Shown piece by piece: positions 18,406-26,413 of a DNA stretch of 64,000 nt (within the stretch, counting starts at the first letter, position 1; each line of letters opens with the position of its first letter). Location: the NCBI RefSeq assembly GCF_006539925.1, contig NZ_BJNY01000007.1:1-64000 (forward strand), written 5' to 3'. The notes beneath the pieces are model-generated. The model made no database searches and was not told the origin of the DNA. It saw nothing but the letters and a program-made list of their open reading frames with translations. The DNA is from Glutamicibacter uratoxydans (lineage in GTDB: Bacteria; Actinomycetota; Actinomycetes; Actinomycetales; Micrococcaceae). Made by a program: the position numbers and the translations under genes.

Positions 18406-18420
18406 CCAAATTTTCCTAGA

Positions 18421-18457
18421 CCGCCGGCCCCATCATTGATGGGGCCGGCGGTTTTTT
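18421..18457 (+). terminator. panD terminator
   Basis: Near-perfect hairpin with 14-bp arms (CCGCCGGCCCCATC and its complement) and a 3-nt loop, ending in TTTTTT. It is a textbook intrinsic terminator. Confidence 0.93.
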
Positions 18458-18462
18458 GGCGT

Positions 18463-18855
18463 TCAGGCCCGGAAATCATTCTCAGGGCACCCCTGCCAGT
18501 TCTTCGACAGATAGCCGACAATGTCCAGCGCGGCGCCAATGGGATAGTGCCTGTCATAGCGCCCATAGACATCGATGATCGCCCGGTTCAACGCCTCCTG
18601 GAAAAACGAGCACACCGCCTCGTGGCGCCATACGGCCATGGCAAGTTCCATCAGCTCAGCGTAGGTCAGTTCCAAACAGCGCTGCATGCGCAGTTCGTGG
18701 GCGATGCTCCACACCACTTCGCGGGTCAGTTCATGCCCTCCTCCGCAGTCGCACCATTCGATCCCCTTGCTGGGCAGCGCCCACACCCACGAGGTGCCTA
18801 CCCTCGGAGTTTTCCCCTGCCGCCGAGGCTCGGGGTTCTGATTCATTGCGCTCAT
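18463..18855 (-). CDS. Hypothetical protein, 130 aa
   Basis: A soluble protein not recognised. A short basic N-terminus leads into CDCGGGHELTREVVWSIAHELR, with two Cys and a His that could bind a metal, then a helical C-terminal half. ATG 18855 is chosen because GGAGG lies 4 nt before it. An in-frame upstream extension exists but has no ribosome binding site. Convergent with panD. Confidence 0.6.
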   Translation of the reverse strand: MSAMNQNPEPRRQGKTPRVGTSWVWALPSKGIEWCDCGGGHELTREVVWSIAHELRMQRCLELTYAELMELAMAVWRHEAVCSFFQEALNRAIIDVYGRYDRHYPIGAALDIVGYLSKNWQGCPENDFRA

Positions 18856-19126
18856 CGTGCCTCCAATCTCCTCGATCTTGGCAATTGCTTTCAGAGCTTC
18901 CACACTGAGGTGGATTCGAACACAACTTGAGCATACTACTTAATCTCGAATATATCTTCGAATAAAAGATTTCTCTTTCAAACCCGCCTCCGCCGAGAAG
19001 CGACAAACTCGTTAGCGCAGCGTCCAAGAACTCCGTGAGAGCTGGCGGAGCCATTTGTTCCATGCCTAGAATCAAGCCCAAGGACTGCTTGATGACGCAG
19101 TTGTACCTTTTGGGCAGGAGAAGCGG

Positions 19127-19642
19127 TTGGCCAAGCATAGTCGCCCCGATGACAGGCCCGGGGCTCCTGATCGGCAATGGAATGAGCTGCTCCAGGAAAC
19201 GCGGGTCATGCAGACCGGGATCCAAATCCTGGCCGCATTCTTGGTGGTGCTGCCCTTCCAAACCCGTTTCCAGTTGTTGACCCGAGGCGAAGAAAACGTC
19301 TATTTCGTCCTTCTTGCAGCGTCAGCACTGCTCATTGTGCTGCTTCTCGTTCCGGTGGCCATCCACCGGCACTTTTTCGGCCAACGGCTCAAACCCGAGA
19401 TTGTGCGCGTGGGACACCACATCGTTAAATCAGTGGGAATGTGCGCCGGCCTTTTAATCGCCGGATGCGTCTGGTTCGTCGTTCACGTGCTTCGCGGCTG
19501 GCAGACATCTCTGTTGGTCGGCGGTTCGCTCATGGTTGTCACCATCTTTTTGCTCATCGTCATGCCGTATCTCATCAAGCCGTCATGGGTTGCAGGAACC
19601 GACTACCGCGATCAGGCGGCGGATGACAGCGAATCCACGTAG
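19127..19642 (+). CDS. DUF6328-family membrane protein
   Basis: A 171-aa protein with four predicted helices (about residues 30-48, 58-78, 105-125 and 130-152). The cytoplasmic start RQWNELLQETRVMQTGIQIL is characteristic of the DUF6328 family found across actinobacteria. TTG 19127 is the start, with AGGAGA 5 nt upstream. Function unknown. Its end overlaps the convergent MpaB-like gene by 31 nt. Confidence 0.75.
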   Translation: MAKHSRPDDRPGAPDRQWNELLQETRVMQTGIQILAAFLVVLPFQTRFQLLTRGEENVYFVLLAASALLIVLLLVPVAIHRHFFGQRLKPEIVRVGHHIVKSVGMCAGLLIAGCVWFVVHVLRGWQTSLLVGGSLMVVTIFLLIVMPYLIKPSWVAGTDYRDQAADDSEST

Positions 19643-20421
19643 CGAAGTATGATCCGCATGGGAAGCACCCTGATACATCTTGGAAGTCCGCGGGAAACGG
19701 AACGTGCAACGTGCAGGGCCCAGCGATTGCGTCGCTGCACCGAGGCGGTCAATTCATAGCCGAATAGTTCCCGCACGCGCGCCGGCAGCTGTGCGATCGT
19801 GACATCGCGCATCAGCGGAAGGCCTAGCCTGATCCACCAGGGTGCCTGGGTGCCGGCAAAAAGCGCCTCGGCCTGCGCCTTGACCGAGGCGCTCACGCTC
19901 AGCTTTTCAAGGTAGGCAGAATAGTATTCGTCGAAGGCGGCCTCATCTTCCGGCCAATAGTCAACTGGCATCTGCAGGGCGTCGCCCAGGCGCGCGTACT
20001 GCTGGTAGAGCTCATTGCCGGCCTCAACGCTCCACCATGGGAGCACCTGTGCGCCGATCACCCGTGCAGAGTCGTAGAGCGTCGCCGCCACCCAGAGCTG
20101 AAGCCTCGGGTCGAAGGCCGAATAGGCAGGCTCCCCCGAATCCCGGTCCCGTGAGCCGTGGATGGGTCCATGAACGCGGTCCACATGCTCGATAATCTTG
20201 CGCTGCTGTTCTTCGGTGCCGTTGCTCAGCGCGTAGATGTAGTCCAGGGTATGCAGTAGCCGGGACAGGGGATTGGCGGCGAAGTCCGAATGCTCGGCTA
20301 CGGCCCGCCCTACCTGAGGGTCGGCCAGCTGCAGCAGTATGGCCCGGCCGGCCCCGAGGAGTAGGGCCGCTTCCGGGGCAACTTTTGCTAGCCGGTCTCG
20401 TTCTCGTCCCACATTCAGCAC
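19612..20421 (-). CDS. Oxygenase MpaB-family protein (DUF2236)
   Basis: A 269-aa soluble, mostly helical protein of the DUF2236/MpaB-Rv3406 type, sometimes called latex-clearing-protein-like. It contains RAILLQLADPQVGRAVAEHS near the N-terminus and the conserved VHGPI and WVAATLYDS segments. Some relatives bind heme b through a conserved His; the reaction of this branch is unknown. It is leftward, downstream of the GntR gene but with a 23-nt gap, so it could be part of that transcript. Confidence 0.8.
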   Translation of the reverse strand: MLNVGRERDRLAKVAPEAALLLGAGRAILLQLADPQVGRAVAEHSDFAANPLSRLLHTLDYIYALSNGTEEQQRKIIEHVDRVHGPIHGSRDRDSGEPAYSAFDPRLQLWVAATLYDSARVIGAQVLPWWSVEAGNELYQQYARLGDALQMPVDYWPEDEAAFDEYYSAYLEKLSVSASVKAQAEALFAGTQAPWWIRLGLPLMRDVTIAQLPARVRELFGYELTASVQRRNRWALHVARSVSRGLPRCIRVLPMRIILRYVDSLSSAA

Positions 20422-20444
20422 CCTACGCCCGGAAGGCCCATCAA

Positions 20445-21140
20445 TTATTTCTTGCGGTTCGTTGAACCAGCAGTTTCAAAGAGTTCGGGGTGGCGGCTGA
20501 GTTCCAAGCGCGTGCGGCGCAGGTGCCCGTACATCAGCCGCCCCGCCTCATCCGCGTCACGGTGCTTGAACGCCTCGACTAATAGTTTGTGCTCGTAGTG
20601 CGTCATCTGCAGGCCTTCCCAACCGATCAACCGGGTGTAAGCGCGCCGATAGTGGTGCGTGGTGTTCCACATGCGGGTAGCCATGCTGGCCAGCTGCGGC
20701 ATCTGCGCTGCACTGTAGCTCAGTCGATGAAACTTGCGGTCAAGGTCCAGGTAGTCTTCCACGTTCCCTGCCTGTTCGATCTGCGCTTCCAGATCGACCA
20801 GCTGCGCGATGAGCTCGTCGCTGAAGTTCATGACCGAATGGCGCAGCAGCAGCGGCTCAAGCTGCTCGCGAATCAGATAGGTTTCGGTGCATTCGGCCAG
20901 ATCGAGGCTCGAAACCCAAGCCCCGGTATTGGCTACCAGCGTCACCAGTCCATCGGATTCGACAATGCGCAGTGCTTCACGCACCGGCAGCCTGCTCACG
21001 CCGAAGTCCTCTGCCAAGAGTTCCTGCCGGATGCGCTCCCCCGGAATGCGGATCCCAGCAAGGATTTCACTGCGCAACCGGTCGGCGATCTGTTGGCTCA
21101 CTGCCGCGCGGCCGGAGGTTGGGGCAGAATTCTTGGTCAT
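20445..21140 (-). CDS. GntR/FadR-family regulator of the E1/E2-SDR cluster
   Basis: A 231-aa repressor-type protein with an N-terminal GntR winged helix (about 10-78; SRLPVREALRIVESDGLV) and a C-terminal FCD ligand domain (about 90-220) with spaced His/Asp residues that usually hold a metal and a carboxylate ligand. A palindrome ATGGATCCAT overlaps its own start codon. Related sites (TTGGATCCA) occur twice in the divergent control region at 22704-22881. This ties it to the two SDR genes and to the E1/E2/MFS operon and suggests autoregulation. Confidence 0.9.
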   Translation of the reverse strand: MTKNSAPTSGRAAVSQQIADRLRSEILAGIRIPGERIRQELLAEDFGVSRLPVREALRIVESDGLVTLVANTGAWVSSLDLAECTETYLIREQLEPLLLRHSVMNFSDELIAQLVDLEAQIEQAGNVEDYLDLDRKFHRLSYSAAQMPQLASMATRMWNTTHHYRRAYTRLIGWEGLQMTHYEHKLLVEAFKHRDADEAGRLMYGHLRRTRLELSRHPELFETAGSTNRKK

Positions 21141-21148
21141 GGATCCAT
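21139..21148. promoter_or_regulatory. GntR operator at its own gene
   Basis: ATGGATCCAT, a perfect 10-bp palindrome overlapping the GntR start codon. It shares the TGGATCCA core with the two sites at 22737 and 22789. Confidence 0.5.
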
Positions 21149-21182
21149 TCTAGGGACTGCGGTGGTAGACGGCAGGCAGGCA

Positions 21183-21938
21183 TCAGCCAGCCATGAACAG
21201 CCCGCCGTTGACATGCACTACTTCTCCCGTGACAAATGAAGCCGCATCGCTGGCAAGGAATGCCGCCACCGAGGCTACTTCGCCGGGCTGTCCAAAGCGC
21301 TGCAAGGGAGTCGACTCGAGCATGGCGTCTCCACGCTGGGCCACCAGGTCTTTCACCATGGAGGTGGCGATGGTTCCAGGGGATACCGCATTGACCCGAA
21401 TTCCCTTCGGCCCGACCTCATGCGCCAGCGAGCGCACCAAGGCGATCAGCCCCGCCTTGCTCGCGGCATAGGCGGCGTGCTCTTTGCTGCCGCGGTGCCC
21501 GGCGAGCGAAGCGAACGCGGTAATGCTTGCGCCAGCGCCCATGCGGACCAGTGCTTCGCGCATCAGCGAGAATACCGCGTCGAGATTGATTTGCTGCACT
21601 CGGCGCCACTGCTCATCGCTGGTGTCCGCCACCGCCGACTGCGGGTAGATTCCAGCCACGGGAAAGAGCATGTCCAACTGCCCGTCTCCCGCCGCAAGCG
21701 CAACCGACTTCGCAATCATTTCCGGGTCGCTGGCATCCCCTGCCAGCAGCGTCAACTGCCCCTCGGCATGCTCCAGCCCCTGCGCCATCCGCTGCAGGGC
21801 TTCCATGCTCAGGTCCTGCGCGACGACCCGGGCGCCGGCGTGCAGCAGCAGGGCAACCAGCTCGCTGCCGATGCCGCCTGAGGCGCCGGTGACCAGTGCA
21901 TTGCTGCCGTTGAAATCGTAGTTAATTGTTGCGTTCAT
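21183..21938 (-). CDS. Short-chain dehydrogenase/reductase 1
   Basis: A 251-aa cytoplasmic NAD(P)-dependent SDR. It has the dinucleotide motif TGASGGIG, the Asp in VAQDLS that favours NAD, the catalytic Ser region ASLAGHRG, the YAASK active-site pair and PGTIATSMV. Its start codon follows the stop of SDR 2 with no gap, so the two are translationally coupled. The cluster implies oxidation of an alcohol to a ketone that feeds the thiamine-dependent E1. Whether the pair acts on two steps or two stereoisomers cannot be told. Confidence 0.9.
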   Translation of the reverse strand: MNATINYDFNGSNALVTGASGGIGSELVALLLHAGARVVAQDLSMEALQRMAQGLEHAEGQLTLLAGDASDPEMIAKSVALAAGDGQLDMLFPVAGIYPQSAVADTSDEQWRRVQQINLDAVFSLMREALVRMGAGASITAFASLAGHRGSKEHAAYAASKAGLIALVRSLAHEVGPKGIRVNAVSPGTIATSMVKDLVAQRGDAMLESTPLQRFGQPGEVASVAAFLASDAASFVTGEVVHVNGGLFMAG

Positions 21939-22703
21939 TTAGTACCAGTCTCCTTGTACGGTCAGTCCGCCATCGGCCATCAACAGGTGGCCGGTGACAT
22001 AGGACGAGTCATTTGTGGCCAAGAAATGGATGACATTGGCAATTTCTTCTGGCTTGGCGAAGCGGCCCAGCGGTGTTCTCGCTTCGATTCCTTCGGTGCG
22101 CAGTTTTCCCTGCTCGATGAGCACATCGGTGAAGGGCGTGCGCACATATCCGGGTCCTACCGCGTTCACGCGGATGGACTCGGACGCCCATTCGACGGCC
22201 AGGGTGCGTGTCAGCCCGGCGATCGCCGACTTGGCGGCGGTGTAGTTGGCACGCCCCGGCATTCCGGCGAGCGCCGCCACCGAGGCCAGGTTCACGATGC
22301 TTCCCTGCCCGCTGGCGCTCAGCAGCTTCCTTGCCGCCTGAGATACACGGAAGGTCCCATGGACGTGGATGTTCATCACTGACCCGAACTCTTCCTCGGT
22401 CATGTCTGCCGAGGGTGCCGGGCGCGCAATGCCAGCCGAATTCACCAATGCGTCGATGCGCTGTTCCCTTGAGGCAATGTCCTCGAAGGCCTGGGCTACC
22501 GACTGCGCGTCGGCCACGTCGATGAACAGGGCTCGCGCCGCCGGGCCAAGATCCCGGCTGGCTCGCTGGGCGGCGGCCAGGTCGAAATCCAAGAGGACCA
22601 CGCTTCCCCCGCATTCCACCCATTTGGACGCTGCGGCAAGGCCGATTCCAGATGCTCCTCCGGTGACCGCCATGACGTTTTCCCGTCCCATGCCCTGTCC
22701 CAT
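21939..22703 (-). CDS. Short-chain dehydrogenase/reductase 2
   Basis: A 254-aa SDR with TGGASGIG, LLDFD (NAD-type acidic residue), NLASVAAL with the catalytic Ser, YTAAK and PGYVRTPFT. It is the first gene of the leftward transcript and overlaps nothing. ATG 22703 has GAGGG close upstream; internal ATGs at 22691 and 22673 are alternatives. It shares its promoter region, with two TTGGATCCA sites, with the divergent E1 gene. Confidence 0.9.
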   Translation of the reverse strand: MGQGMGRENVMAVTGGASGIGLAAASKWVECGGSVVLLDFDLAAAQRASRDLGPAARALFIDVADAQSVAQAFEDIASREQRIDALVNSAGIARPAPSADMTEEEFGSVMNIHVHGTFRVSQAARKLLSASGQGSIVNLASVAALAGMPGRANYTAAKSAIAGLTRTLAVEWASESIRVNAVGPGYVRTPFTDVLIEQGKLRTEGIEARTPLGRFAKPEEIANVIHFLATNDSSYVTGHLLMADGGLTVQGDWY

Positions 22704-22736
22704 GCGCCCTCGCTTCGTTTCCCATGAAATCCATTG

Positions 22737-22748
22737 ATTGGATCCAAT
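22737..22748. promoter_or_regulatory. GntR operator, site 1 of divergent promoter
   Basis: ATTGGATCCAAT, a perfect 12-bp palindrome 34 nt before the SDR 2 start and in the shared control region with the E1 gene. Confidence 0.65.
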
Positions 22749-22788
22749 ACTAGCTCAATTTTGAGAAGTAGTTCACTTTTTACGGTTG

Positions 22789-22799
22789 ATTGGATCCAT
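22789..22799. promoter_or_regulatory. GntR operator, site 2 of divergent promoter
   Basis: ATTGGATCCAT, a near-copy of site 1 with centres about 51 bp apart. It lies on the E1 side. Two sites of this kind would allow one repressor to control both directions. Confidence 0.6.
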
Positions 22800-22881
22800 T
22801 TTTCTGTTTACACTCGTTCAATGACACGGATCACCGTTGCCGGTGATCCGCTCAACAAACTTCAGCGAGGAATTACCGACC

Positions 22882-25095
22882 ATGAGTGAACGCTCCCCAC
22901 TTGCACCCGCCGCACCGTGGCTGCAGATCACCTCCACCGATGAGGATTGGAACACTGCGGACCCGCAGCTTTTGACGACCATGCTGCTGCAGATGCAGAT
23001 CATCCGCTCCTTTGAACAAACGGTGTTGGAACTGGCGGGCGAAGGCCTGGTCCACGGCCCAGCCCACTCGAGCATCGGCCAGGAGGGTGCGGCTGTCGGC
23101 TCGGCCATCGACCTGCGCGCCGGCGACGCCGTCAATGGCACGCACCGCGGGCACCACCAGTTCCTCGCCAAGGCCCTGGCCTACCTGTGCAGCGCGCAGG
23201 GCAACCGCATGGATCCAGCTGCCGAGCTCGGCGATGAGGTTTCACAGCTGCTGGAGCGCACCCTTGCAGAGGTCCTCGGCCTCAAGACCGGTTTCAGCGG
23301 CGGCCGCGGCGGATCCATGCACCTGCAATGGATGGAAGCAGGAGCGCTGGGAACCAACGCCATCGTCGGCGGCGGCGTGCCGCTGGCCGCGGGCAACGCG
23401 TTCGCCCAGCGCCACACCGCAGGTGCTTCAGGCAGCGATCTGAGCGTTAGCTATTTCGGCGACGGAGCCTCCAACATTGGATCCACCTTGGAAACAATGA
23501 ATCTGGCCGCCGCCTGGAAGCTGCCGATGGCCTTCTTCATCGAGAACAACCTCTACGCAGTCTCCACCCATATTTCCGACGTCACCGCAGAAACGCGTCT
23601 CTCGGCCAGGGGACCTGGCTTCGGCATCACTTCCTACCGGGTCGACGGCATGGATCCATTGGCCGTCTACCTGACCATGCAGGAGGCAGCCGAGCAGCTG
23701 CGCGCCGGTCGCGGCCCGGTGGTCATCGAAGCCGAGGTCTACCGCTACTTCCATCAGAACGGCCCGTTCCCAGGCAGCGCCTTCGGCTACCGCAGCAAGG
23801 ACGAGGAAAAGGCTTGGAAGGAGCGCGACCCCATCGCCCGCACCGCGCAGGTGCTCATTGAGCGGGGCATCATGAGCGCCGACGAGATCCAGGCCATGAC
23901 CGGCCGCGTCCAGGAAGCCTGCGCGGCGGCCGCGGCGGCCCTGACCGAGCAGGATCCGGGCGCCCGCGCAGGGCAGCGGCGCATCCGCCCAGAGTTGTGG
24001 CCGGATCCCAGCTTTGTCGATGTGGGCATCCGCTCGGATGCCTCGGAGCTTTCGGCAGCCAGCACCGTGGAACAGGAGGACTTCACCGGAGGCCTGACCG
24101 ATCTGAAGTTTATCGACGCGGTGGCAGGGGTCATGGACGCGGCCATGGCGGCCGATGAGCGCATCGTGGTCATGGGCGAAGACGTCCACCGGCTCAAGGG
24201 CGGCACCAACGGCGCCACCAAGGGGCTGGTCGACAAGTATCCGAACCGCGTGCTCGGCACCCCGATCAGCGAGAACGCCTTCACCGGATTGGCCGGGGGC
24301 ATGGCCATGGACGGCCGGCTGCGCCCGGTGGTGGAGTTCATGTACGCGGACTTCATGTGGGTGGCGGCCGACCAGCTGTTCAACCAGATCGGCAAGGCCC
24401 GCCACATGTTCGGCGGACAGGGAAACATGCCGCTGGTGCTGCGCTCCAAGGTGGCCATGGGCACCGGCTATGGCTCCCAGCATTCCATGGATCCGGCAGG
24501 CATCTTCGCCACCCAGCCGGGCTGGCGCATCGTCGCTGCCTCCACCCCCTATGACTACGTGGGCCTGATGAACACCGCCCTGGATCTGGAAGACCCGGTG
24601 CTCGTCTTGGAGCATGTTGACCTCTACGCCTCTACCGGCACCGGCCCGAGCGATGACTTCTCCTACCGGCTCCCACTGGGCAAGGCCGCCATCCGCCGCC
24701 CCGGCACCGAGCTGACGGTCCTGACCTACCTGGCCATGGTGGAACCGGCCCTGCAGGCGGCGGAATCGGCAGAACTGGATGCGGAGGTCATCGACCTGCG
24801 CTGGCTGGACCGGGCAAGCATCGACTGGGAGTGCATCGAAGAGTCCATTAAGAAGACCAACAACGTCATGATCGTCGAACAGGGCTCGGTAGGAACCGGC
24901 TACGGCGCCTGGCTTGCCGATGAAATCCAGCGCCGCTTCTTCGACTATCTGGACCAGCCGGTGCAGCGAGTCACCGGCGCCGAGGCCTCCCCGAGCATCT
25001 CCAAGGTGCTTGAACGCGCCGCCTTCGCAGGCGTCGAAGAAATCAGCCAGGGCTTCGCCCGGGCCGCGGCGAACTTGGGCCGCACCAGCAACTAG
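22882..25095 (+). CDS. 2-oxoacid/acetoin dehydrogenase E1, alpha-beta fusion
   Basis: A 737-aa thiamine diphosphate enzyme that joins the normally separate E1 alpha and beta chains. The alpha half (about 20-375) carries THRGHHQF, GGRGGSMHL and the ThDP motif GDG (193-195) leading to ENN. The beta half (about 400-730) carries VMGEDVHRLKGG, NRVLGTPISENAFTGLAGG and IVEQGSVGTGYGAW. It would decarboxylate or cleave a 2-oxo acid or acyloin and pass the acyl unit to the lipoyl group of the E2 encoded next. GAGGA lies 10 nt before ATG 22882. The adjacent SDRs make an acetoin- or diol-like substrate plausible; this is inference. No E3 is present here. Confidence 0.92.
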   Translation: MSERSPLAPAAPWLQITSTDEDWNTADPQLLTTMLLQMQIIRSFEQTVLELAGEGLVHGPAHSSIGQEGAAVGSAIDLRAGDAVNGTHRGHHQFLAKALAYLCSAQGNRMDPAAELGDEVSQLLERTLAEVLGLKTGFSGGRGGSMHLQWMEAGALGTNAIVGGGVPLAAGNAFAQRHTAGASGSDLSVSYFGDGASNIGSTLETMNLAAAWKLPMAFFIENNLYAVSTHISDVTAETRLSARGPGFGITSYRVDGMDPLAVYLTMQEAAEQLRAGRGPVVIEAEVYRYFHQNGPFPGSAFGYRSKDEEKAWKERDPIARTAQVLIERGIMSADEIQAMTGRVQEACAAAAAALTEQDPGARAGQRRIRPELWPDPSFVDVGIRSDASELSAASTVEQEDFTGGLTDLKFIDAVAGVMDAAMAADERIVVMGEDVHRLKGGTNGATKGLVDKYPNRVLGTPISENAFTGLAGGMAMDGRLRPVVEFMYADFMWVAADQLFNQIGKARHMFGGQGNMPLVLRSKVAMGTGYGSQHSMDPAGIFATQPGWRIVAASTPYDYVGLMNTALDLEDPVLVLEHVDLYASTGTGPSDDFSYRLPLGKAAIRRPGTELTVLTYLAMVEPALQAAESAELDAEVIDLRWLDRASIDWECIEESIKKTNNVMIVEQGSVGTGYGAWLADEIQRRFFDYLDQPVQRVTGAEASPSISKVLERAAFAGVEEISQGFARAAANLGRTSN

Positions 25096-25116
25096 CACCA
25101 AAGGACAAAGATTTTC

Positions 25117-26388
25117 ATGGCATCTGTCATCACCATGCCCGCCATCGTTGCCGATGCATCAAGCGCCCTGCTCGCCAACTGGTACAAGCAGCCCGGGGAT
25201 ACGATCCAGGCCGGCGAGCCGCTGGCCGAAATCGAAACCGAAAAAGCCACCGTGGACTATGAGTCGGAAGCCTCCGGCACCCTGGCCCAGCTGCTGGTCG
25301 CCGCGGGAGACGAGGTAGCAGTAGGCACGCCCATCGCCGTGCTGACCCAGGCAGCGGACACCGAAGAACAGGTGGCGCAGGCGCTCGCCCAAGCCGGGGC
25401 CGGGGCCGGCGCCCAGCCAGCACCCGCCGCAGCGCCGGAGGCAGCGGCTCCCCCAGCTGGCGCCGCGGGCAAGCAGGCCGAGCGCACCTTCAGTTCGCCG
25501 CTGGCCCGCCGCATGGCCCGCGAACACCGGATCGATCTGGCACAGCTGGAAGGCAGCGGCCCCTCCGGGCGCATTGTGCGCAGCGACGTCGAGAAGGCGA
25601 TCGCCGCCTCAGCCCCGGCCTCATCAGCCGCGCCATCGCCCGCCGAAGCACAGCAGCCCGCAGCCGCCACGGCACCCGCCGCGGCACCATCTGCAGCCGA
25701 ACTGCCTGCCGGCGCCACTCGGATCGAACTGACCAGGATGCGCAAGGCAATTGCCCGCCGATTGACCGAATCAAAGAGCACCGTCCCGCATTTCTACCTC
25801 TCCCAGGACATTGAGGTGGATGCGCTGCTGGCGCTGCGCCAGCAGCTCAAGGCGGCCAGCCCAGCGAGGATCACCGTCAACGATCTGATCCTCAAGGCGG
25901 TGGCCCACGCACTGATCGAGGTGCCGGCCGCCAACGCCTGCTGGAACGGGGGCTCCATCACCCAGTTCTCCACCGCTGACATTTCCGTGGCCATCGCCAC
26001 CGACACAGGACTGGTCACCCCGGTGCTGCGAGGGGCGCAGGCCATGTCCCTGGGCGCGGTCAGCAGCACGGTGGCGGATTTCGCCGCCCGAGCCAAGAAC
26101 AACGCCCTCAACCCGGCCGAACTTGCCGGCGGCTCATTTACCGTCAGCAACCTGGGAATGTTCGGCACCCAGCAGTTCACCGCCATCCTCAACCCACCGC
26201 AGGCAGGGATCCTGGCTGTCGGCGCCGCGGCACAGCGCCCGGTAGTCAAGGACGGCCAGCTGCAGGTCGCCACCGTGATGACCTGCACGCTGTCAGCCGA
26301 TCACCGCGTCATGGACGGGGCCGTGGCGGCGCAGCTGCTGGCAGCGATCCAGCGAAACCTCGAGCAGCCGCTCTCCCTCTTGGTCTAA
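25117..26388 (+). CDS. Dihydrolipoamide acyltransferase E2
   Basis: A 423-aa E2 core of the dehydrogenase complex. One lipoyl domain (1-80) has the lipoylated Lys43 in IETEKATVDY. An Ala/Pro-rich linker leads to the peripheral subunit-binding domain (about 125-160; SSPLARRMAREHRIDL), a second flexible linker, and the catalytic domain (about 205-423) ending with the HRVMDG motif, His396. It transfers the acyl group from lipoamide to CoA. It starts 21 nt after the E1 stop and is followed by the MFS gene, so all three form an operon. Confidence 0.94.
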   Translation: MASVITMPAIVADASSALLANWYKQPGDTIQAGEPLAEIETEKATVDYESEASGTLAQLLVAAGDEVAVGTPIAVLTQAADTEEQVAQALAQAGAGAGAQPAPAAAPEAAAPPAGAAGKQAERTFSSPLARRMAREHRIDLAQLEGSGPSGRIVRSDVEKAIAASAPASSAAPSPAEAQQPAAATAPAAAPSAAELPAGATRIELTRMRKAIARRLTESKSTVPHFYLSQDIEVDALLALRQQLKAASPARITVNDLILKAVAHALIEVPAANACWNGGSITQFSTADISVAIATDTGLVTPVLRGAQAMSLGAVSSTVADFAARAKNNALNPAELAGGSFTVSNLGMFGTQQFTAILNPPQAGILAVGAAAQRPVVKDGQLQVATVMTCTLSADHRVMDGAVAAQLLAAIQRNLEQPLSLLV

Positions 26389-26413
26389 ATCTTCTTCGAC
26401 AATGGAGTCACCA

